Positions 37,005-42,203 of a stretch of DNA of 42,203 nucleotides are shown in pieces. The notes under the pieces were generated by a model. It searched no databases. It was not told the DNA's origin and worked only from the letters and a program-made list of their open reading frames with translations. Source of the stretch: a virus; IMG/VR virus record IMGVR_UViG_3300021511_000016, positions 1 through 42,203 of that record; one strand, 5' to 3'. The stretch's first letter is position 1. Every line of letters starts with the position of its first letter. Both the position numbers and the translations under genes were made by a program.

Positions 37005-39823
37005 TATCCAACTATTACAACTCCTTTCGATGATATATCTATTTCTAGTGTTGGTCCGCTTTCTGGGTATGCTGTTTCTACTGTTATATTTTCTGAAATT
37101 CCAATATTCTCAACCAATGCTCCAGAAGTATAGATCTCAAATTTCATTTCTAAACTCCCACTATCGGAAACAGTCCAAACCCCATTGGTATTCACTACCG
37201 CTACGCCACCTGAATATACATCCTGATTCTGCCAAACAAGATCCCTATAATCATCTGTATAAGTGTTGGTAGAAGTATTCCAAGGAGCTAAATAAAAACA
37301 ATACTGGCTGCTGGGCGTAACCTGCAAGGGTGTTGGAAGATTATATTTTGTAAGGGCATCAACTCCAATATCTCCATTTTCAATTGTCCAAGAATATAAC
37401 TCACTACCAGGATTATGATCTGGAATTGAATCGCCGTCCGCTGAGTCTATATAAACTTTTATACCATAAGTGCCAACGGAAGTTAGTTGAAAAGATATAG
37501 CAGTAAGATTTTCTCCATCTGTTTGAAAACCTTGCCCTCGATATCGAACACTACTCCATTGACCAAATCCAGCACTAGTATTTCCAAGATCCTGTTGCTG
37601 ATCAAGAATATCACCGCTACCAATCACCAAATAGTCGGGAGGATTAACAGTAAGAGAATCTTCTACTGTAAGAGTATCACTAACATTTACAAGACGCGTG
37701 TTTGAAAGGCTGGTAGCAACAGTAACGCTTTCAGATACTTGCACATTATCAAACCACAGTGGAGGCGAAAAATAGGTAGAAAGAACTTCACCTGAATAAA
37801 GAGGTTTATAATCATATCCTGAGCCAGAATCTGCGTCGTACATTATTTCCTCAAGTCCACCCGTCGCTCTCCAATAATTGAATCCAACTAAAATTTCATC
37901 GTCTGCAAGCCTGGCATATGCGTCGTACATTGATTGTAGATAAACAACGTGTTCCGACTCAGTTCTTATGGGAGTAGACCTTGTATCATCAAGAGACCAA
38001 TAATCACCCCACTCTTGCACAAAGACAGGAATTTGGCTGTGTTTGTGATAGATCTTCCTAATATCAATCTCCATAGCTTCTGGAGTAGCATTAGTCTTAA
38101 ATTGCTCATGACCACAATATTCTAAATTTCCAGAATTGCCAGATAAAACCCTAACTGTTCCATCAGCTACAGTTGAAGTCAAATGAAAGTGATATGTTTG
38201 GTCTGTAATAGGATTGTCCCAATAGAGTCTAAATCTATTCCAGTCATTGTCTACAAGTGAACCGTTCCCCACAGTAACTTGGTAATTGTTGGTTTTACTC
38301 AAAAAGTCAGTATGGTCTGGTAACTGAACAGGATTGTTGTACTGATCATGAATAGTCATTGTCCAATCTCCAGTTCCCTTATCTACAATGTAAATATCAA
38401 TATCCATATTTAAAGCTATCTTTTCAGGTATGAAGGAACACCTGTCTGTAGAAGACTCACTTATACTTGTAGGAACGGAGTATGTATCAGTTCCACCTAC
38501 GTTCACTTGCCTAGCAGCATCGCCGCTGGAGAATCTTTCATTTAACCCCAAACTGGCCCCGTAATGGTCTACTGTTATTACATTTGGAACAGAAAACATT
38601 TCACCACTACGACCACCTTGGACAACACCTGTGTAATTTTGTGCAACAAGTCCTGTATAGCAAACCAAATCGTTATTAGCACAAACCCACTCAAGACAGT
38701 GTGCAAGCTCTATCCAAAAAGAATTGTATATTCCTTGTTCATCTAATGCTTGATGTGCATCTGCTTCAGGATATGGAGCTAAAATATCTCCGTCTGCAAA
38801 CAAACTAATATTGTCTTCTATCCAATCACAGGCTCTGGCAATCCAAGTATCGGTATCTTTAATTGGGGTAATAACCATATCATCAAACTTTCCACTTGAT
38901 GTTTCTCCAGAGAATCCACAGAAACCGGAACTATAAGTAGAATCGGTAACAGAAATATTCCAAGTACCAGGCTCTGAATCCCCAACGGCCCAAGCTTTAC
39001 CACGAATTGTTGTTCCTTGAGCATCTAATTTCAGATAGTACCAATCATTTTCAGACCATGTAAAACCCACTTCTGCAAGGGTTTCAAGACCGGGTCTTTC
39101 CAGCCTCAGTAAATTAGTATCTCTCATCTGAAGTCCATAGCCAGGATAATTTGAATCAGTGGAACCTCTTACAATAATTTGTTGATGTCCTATCTTTTGA
39201 ACTTTAGCCGTCATCGTGACATCATTTAATGGACATGGTCTATCATCTCTATACTCAGGAAAATCTTGAACAAACAAACAAACATTTCTCCACCCATCAG
39301 GAGAAGGACCATTTAAGGTGCCGCCACTAATTGACCAATTTCCGACAGAATCATAATTTGAAAGAGTGTCACTTCCAAACCGATCAGTTATATCTTCAGC
39401 TTTATATGTATATCTATTGCCGTTTCTTTTGCTTGGAGAATAAGTCATATTGTAAAGCCCGCCGGCTTCAAAGGTGCAGTCTGTCCCTCTCCACAAAACC
39501 CCTAACCCTTCAGAGTGGATCTTGTCATTAAATTGTGCAGCATAAGTAGCAGGCTCACTATCAAACTCATAACCCCTATCTGCCAACGCCTCGGCATTAG
39601 TATTCATTGGAATAGAAACACCGATATGAGTAAGATTGAAGTAGCTCGCAAGAGATTCAATTAAATCATCTGATTGAGTTGAAGAAACATTATTATCGAG
39701 AGTGTCTTTTGTCCAACCCATGATATCAATGCCCCGATATGGCATTGTTCCCATACCTCCACCACCAACGACTCTTGCGCTGACCCAATCTGATGTTCCT
39801 ATGCTGTTATATACACCTGGCAT
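37004..39823 (-). CDS. Virion glycosidase-like adhesin (clan GH-A TIM barrel with insertions)
   Basis: A protein of 939 aa. A TIM barrel seems to be split by two beta-sandwich domains. Barrel pieces: LTHIGVSIPMNT (about 64-75), GLGVLWRGTD (106-115), GDILAPYPEAD (345-355), ITVDHYGASLG (416-426), IPVFVQEWGDYWS (598-610) and LVGFNYWRATGG (645-656). Glu353 and Glu604 are in the right places for acid/base and nucleophile of GH5-like enzymes. Inserts lie at about 150-320 (LamG-like) and 435-580 (CBM-like). The end carries two acidic repeats as in the neighbour gene. It may degrade host surface polysaccharide. Confidence 0.6.
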   Translation of the reverse strand: MPGVYNSIGTSDWVSARVVGGGGMGTMPYRGIDIMGWTKDTLDNNVSSTQSDDLIESLASYFNLTHIGVSIPMNTNAEALADRGYEFDSEPATYAAQFNDKIHSEGLGVLWRGTDCTFEAGGLYNMTYSPSKRNGNRYTYKAEDITDRFGSDTLSNYDSVGNWSISGGTLNGPSPDGWRNVCLFVQDFPEYRDDRPCPLNDVTMTAKVQKIGHQQIIVRGSTDSNYPGYGLQMRDTNLLRLERPGLETLAEVGFTWSENDWYYLKLDAQGTTIRGKAWAVGDSEPGTWNISVTDSTYSSGFCGFSGETSSGKFDDMVITPIKDTDTWIARACDWIEDNISLFADGDILAPYPEADAHQALDEQGIYNSFWIELAHCLEWVCANNDLVCYTGLVAQNYTGVVQGGRSGEMFSVPNVITVDHYGASLGLNERFSSGDAARQVNVGGTDTYSVPTSISESSTDRCSFIPEKIALNMDIDIYIVDKGTGDWTMTIHDQYNNPVQLPDHTDFLSKTNNYQVTVGNGSLVDNDWNRFRLYWDNPITDQTYHFHLTSTVADGTVRVLSGNSGNLEYCGHEQFKTNATPEAMEIDIRKIYHKHSQIPVFVQEWGDYWSLDDTRSTPIRTESEHVVYLQSMYDAYARLADDEILVGFNYWRATGGLEEIMYDADSGSGYDYKPLYSGEVLSTYFSPPLWFDNVQVSESVTVATSLSNTRLVNVSDTLTVEDSLTVNPPDYLVIGSGDILDQQQDLGNTSAGFGQWSSVRYRGQGFQTDGENLTAISFQLTSVGTYGIKVYIDSADGDSIPDHNPGSELYSWTIENGDIGVDALTKYNLPTPLQVTPSSQYCFYLAPWNTSTNTYTDDYRDLVWQNQDVYSGGVAVVNTNGVWTVSDSGSLEMKFEIYTSGALVENIGISENITVETAYPESGPTLEIDISSKGVVIVG

Positions 39824-39826
39824 AAT

Positions 39827-39858
39827 AAAAAGAAGCGGCCTTTATACCAGGCCACTTC
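39827..39858 (-). terminator. Hairpin with U-tract before the glycosidase-like gene
   Basis: A 9-bp stem (39850-39858 with 39832-39840, one G-T pair), a 9-nt loop and five T, then ATT and the ATG at 39821-39823. The upstream arm lies in the last codons and stop of the 39842-40057 gene. No TTGACA promoter was found in front of it, unlike at the other leader hairpins. Confidence 0.7.
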
Positions 39859-40057
39859 TTGTACCTACCCCATCACTTACACTTATTTTCAAAGGAGGTG
39901 CTCTACCATCTTTCCTTTTTATAGAAAGACTGAAGGGCTTATCATTATCTTCTTGTATCCATTTCTCAATTCGCCTAACAATAAATTGAATAGCATCTAA
40001 AAGAACATCAAAGGTTCTTATTTCATCGTTTACGTTTATTTCTAGTACGTTTTTCAT
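39842..40057 (-). CDS. Small hypothetical protein
   Basis: A 71-aa protein from MKNVLEINVNDEIRTFDVLL (40055-40057). A long amphipathic helix (about 16-32, LLDAIQFIVRRIEKWIQ) is followed by a basic part and ISVSDGVGTRSGLV, which resembles the acidic repeats of the neighbouring adhesins. It overlaps the GT-A gene by 35 bp. The stop overlaps the terminator stem. Unknown role. Confidence 0.5.
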   Translation of the reverse strand: MKNVLEINVNDEIRTFDVLLDAIQFIVRRIEKWIQEDNDKPFSLSIKRKDGRAPPLKISVSDGVGTRSGLV

Positions 40058-40871
40058 CTTTTTGAAATTGTTTTGGGACTTCCAAAGGATATTGGACCCC
40101 TTCATTATCTATATGCTTTGTAAATAGGTTTGTGTCAACCAAAAAAGGATACCTTTTCTTGGCGATTTTATGCCACCCCGCCTTATTGAGGTATCCTTCC
40201 TTTCTTACTCGGTCACACCAAGCAAGATCACTTGTTCCAGTTGAAGTATACATCACTCCCAGCTTTGGGTCAAAATATACCTTAGAAGGCTCCTGAAAGA
40301 CTCTGCGGGTAGTTTCTGAGCCAACCTTATACTCAGGACTATCGTTCCACATTTCTCTCAAAATACTCATATGAACAAGCAAACAACCAGTAGGAACACC
40401 ATCTACCCAAACCCTATCTCCCATCTTCCAATTTGTGTAATAAGAATTTCCAATACCGCGATAAAGTAAGGGTTCGGGCGGATTAGACTTGGTAAAGTAG
40501 AGGCCAGATACAACAGGAATCTTTTCATCTCTCATGTAGTTATTTAATCTCCAAAATGCGTTTTGAGGAAGCAAATTGTCTTGTTCCACAAGAAATAACC
40601 ACTCTATATCTTTCTCAACAGCTGATTTGACTATCAAATTCTGTGCATCAGAAACGATATAACGTAAAGGAGCAATTGTAGGAATCCATTGCATAAGATC
40701 TACCATTGACCAATTAGTAGGTATAAGCTGTCCATACCTAGCCAGTACCCACTCAATTCTTACAAGTCCGGTAACTGGAGTCCCTACCGCAAGTTTATGT
40801 TTCCATTTGCCTGTATTCTCAAGCAGCTTAGGACTAAAATCAAAATACTTTTCTTCGTCTTTCTTTTTCAT
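40023..40871 (-). CDS. GT-A fold glycosyltransferase (GT2-like)
   Basis: A protein of 282 aa. The N-terminal nucleotide-binding part runs to WLFLVEQDNLLPQNAFWRLN (about 91-110), where EQD takes the place of the DxD metal site. VPVVSGLYF-like IPVVSGLYFTKSNPPEPLLY and VDGVPTGCLLVHMSILREMW are typical of the acceptor side, and TSDLAWCDRVRKEGY carries the likely catalytic Asp. The length fits. It is coupled to the methyltransferase gene by ATGA. With the two methyltransferases it probably builds and caps a short glycan. Confidence 0.75.
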   Translation of the reverse strand: MKKKDEEKYFDFSPKLLENTGKWKHKLAVGTPVTGLVRIEWVLARYGQLIPTNWSMVDLMQWIPTIAPLRYIVSDAQNLIVKSAVEKDIEWLFLVEQDNLLPQNAFWRLNNYMRDEKIPVVSGLYFTKSNPPEPLLYRGIGNSYYTNWKMGDRVWVDGVPTGCLLVHMSILREMWNDSPEYKVGSETTRRVFQEPSKVYFDPKLGVMYTSTGTSDLAWCDRVRKEGYLNKAGWHKIAKKRYPFLVDTNLFTKHIDNEGVQYPLEVPKQFQKDEKRTRNKRKR

Positions 40872-41488
40872 TTTATTACTTCTGCTATTAACAAACTATT
40901 TCTAGTAATTGCATTTTTCTTAATTGGCTTAACTGTACCTATTGTGGGAACCTTTGCCCCTTTTGGTAGAATAAATAGATTTCCTTTGGAAAATCCGGCT
41001 TGTGTAAGAACATGATTCATGAAATCTTTAGTAAATGGACATTTATGATATTCCGCAACATCTGAATCTCCATACTGGTTCCCATAAATAACCTCAGCTA
41101 TATCGTAATACTGTTTCACATCAAATACTCCGTTTGCGACCATATCCAACCACTCTATGGCTTGTCCGGTAAAGTTATTAGTAAGGATTACAAGCTCTCC
41201 CCCAGGTTTCATAACTCTGTGGATCTCTTTTAAGTAATCAACTATTTGATACATAGGAAAATGCTCAATAGTATTCATTAACTCTACATAATCAGCATAA
41301 TTATTAGGGAACGGCATTTCCTTAATATCTGCCTTGACAGTCTTGGGATTTTTGCCCTCAATTAGCGCATGCTTGTAAATACCCTTTTTTTCATGCACCT
41401 TCTCAAAGTCGATGTACTTATCCACATTGATAAAACCCCTACGGAGCCAAATTCCACACCCCAAATTTAATCTGATTTTACTTGCCAC
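40868..41488 (-). CDS. Class I SAM-dependent methyltransferase
   Basis: A protein of 206 aa. Motif I is INLGCG-like (IRLNLGCGIWLRRGFINVDK, about 5-24), the acidic residue after strand 2 is D23, then VKADIKEMPFPNNYADYVEL (about 51-70) and VMKPGGELVILTNN give the rest of the fold. It starts with GTG (41486-41488), with AAAGGA upstream. The substrate could be a sugar, as this class often accompanies phage glycosyltransferases. Confidence 0.78.
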   Translation of the reverse strand: MASKIRLNLGCGIWLRRGFINVDKYIDFEKVHEKKGIYKHALIEGKNPKTVKADIKEMPFPNNYADYVELMNTIEHFPMYQIVDYLKEIHRVMKPGGELVILTNNFTGQAIEWLDMVANGVFDVKQYYDIAEVIYGNQYGDSDVAEYHKCPFTKDFMNHVLTQAGFSKGNLFILPKGAKVPTIGTVKPIKKNAITRNSLLIAEVIK

Positions 41489-42104
41489 GCTCGTTCCTTT
41501 CTCTGCTACTTAACAAGACCTGTCTTTTATGATGATCAGTAATATCCTTATCTTTTATCTCCACAGACTCAGGCGGGTGATAACTTTTATCATCTGGTCT
41601 CTTTTCTAAAAGAACTTCCAGGTTCCCGTTCTGATACCAAGAGTTTTCCACTATCTTCCAAGGTTTGGGTCGATAATTCAAATAAAGCGCTCCCTTAGTC
41701 ATTGGACTAATTGGATCAAAATACTCCCAAGTATATTCATTACAAGGATTACAATGGGTAGGGTCTTGAAAATAACCCATTGACCCCGCATAAGGAGTTG
41801 CCAGCATAAATTGTCCATGAACTTTCAGAACTCTCCAAGCCTCGTCCATAAATTTAATAAAGTTTCCTTTATGAGGATTTACGTGTTCTACCAACTGAGA
41901 AGCAACAATTAGATCAATACTATTTTCAGGAAAAGGCCAGGGATATTCTTCTAAATCCCATACAACATCAACGCCGGGAAGATTTAGCATATCTACATTT
42001 ATAAAGCCTCTTTGAGGTTCTTCTCCGCAGCCCAGATTTAGGTTGATATGAGACCTTTCTTTTAAAAGCATTTTAACTTTCTTGTTCAGGTCTCTTTTCT
42101 TCAT
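41478..42104 (-). CDS. Class I SAM-dependent methyltransferase
   Basis: A 208-aa protein from the ATG at 42102-42104 (MKKRDLNKKVKMLLKERSHI). Motif I is NLNLGCGEEPQRGFINVDM, followed by WDLEEYPWPFPENSIDLIVA and VLKVHGQFMLATPYAG. A loop with HCNPCNEYTWEYFD may bind metal or substrate. Similar in plan to its neighbour, so the pair may have arisen by duplication or act on successive steps. A promoter 7 bp upstream would give a leaderless transcript. Confidence 0.78.
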   Translation of the reverse strand: MKKRDLNKKVKMLLKERSHINLNLGCGEEPQRGFINVDMLNLPGVDVVWDLEEYPWPFPENSIDLIVASQLVEHVNPHKGNFIKFMDEAWRVLKVHGQFMLATPYAGSMGYFQDPTHCNPCNEYTWEYFDPISPMTKGALYLNYRPKPWKIVENSWYQNGNLEVLLEKRPDDKSYHPPESVEIKDKDITDHHKRQVLLSSRERNERGK

Positions 42105-42202
42105 ATATCTACTATAACAACAAATGAGCTTTCGAGTCAACGTCGCCGTAAATACTCAAAAGCTCGTTTGTGGCGACGTTAGTTTTTTTAAGCAGTTGCA
42201 AA
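42077..42202. repeat. Terminal direct repeat, right copy
   Basis: Identical to 1-126. It joins the start of the methyltransferase gene to the end of the 112-609 gene when the genome is circularised. The final base (42203) breaks the match. Confidence 0.9.
42111..42140 (-). promoter_or_regulatory. Promoter of the methyltransferase-glycosyltransferase unit
   Basis: TTGACT (42135-42140), 18 bp, TATAGT (42111-42116). The predicted start coincides with the ATG at 42102-42104. It is the same sequence as 35-64. Confidence 0.6.
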
Positions 42203-42203
42203 A
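42188..42203 (-). CDS. Partial copy of the end of the 112-609 gene
   Basis: The last codons and stop of the virion protein encoded at 112-609 reappear here because of the terminal overlap. It is not a separate gene. Confidence 0.8.

Overview
This window looks like one complete or nearly complete genome of a short-tailed (podovirus-like) double-stranded DNA phage. Bases 1-126 are repeated at 42077-42202, so it closes to a circle of about 42.08 kb or carries short direct terminal repeats. The DNA is AT-rich, every recognised gene lies on the minus strand, and TGA, TAA and TAG all serve as stops. The host cannot be named. Promoters are bacterial sigma70-like. A CHAP endolysin, a LicD-like transferase and a TagD-like cytidylyltransferase hint at a host with phosphodiester-linked surface polymers. 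The LamG and short acidic repeats recall metagenomic phages of uncultured bacteria, but that is weak inference.

Layout in the direction of transcription (high to low coordinates). 42104-40023: two SAM methyltransferases and a GT-A glycosyltransferase, starting from a promoter in the terminal repeat. 39823-33705: two very large adhesins, one a probable virion glycosidase, the other with LamG domains and about fifteen copies of an acidic repeat. 33628-24515: tail adaptor, tail nozzle, fibre-like and glycine-rich proteins, three probable ejection proteins plus a virion lysozyme, then an XhlA-like protein, CHAP endolysin and holin. 24518-23228: a frameshifted small gene, a small basic protein and a metallophosphoesterase. 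23227-22686: a non-coding control region. 22685-18488: a tightly overlapped string of small early genes (ssDNA-binding protein, MerR-like regulator, two PD-(D/E)XK-like proteins, zinc ribbons, tiny membrane proteins). 18374-11285: two small genes, TerS, TerL, portal, scaffold and SU10-type major capsid protein. 11189-7096: a cassette of LicD-like transferase, cytidylyltransferase, SDR, sulfotransferase and GT-B. 7099-112: further virion proteins with beta-rich folds.

The most interesting biology has three parts. (1) A late-expressed sugar/phosphodiester decoration pathway sits between the capsid gene and virion genes. (2) A control region at 22.7-23.2 kb has two face-to-face promoters over one operator, several terminators and a roughly 300-nt structured RNA. 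(3) A repeated leader design (TTGACa-17-TAnnnT promoter, then a hairpin with U-tract, then AUG) stands in front of five late transcription units. Almost all of them lack a Shine-Dalgarno sequence. No DNA polymerase, helicase, primase or integrase was recognised, so replication must rely on the host or on unrecognised genes.
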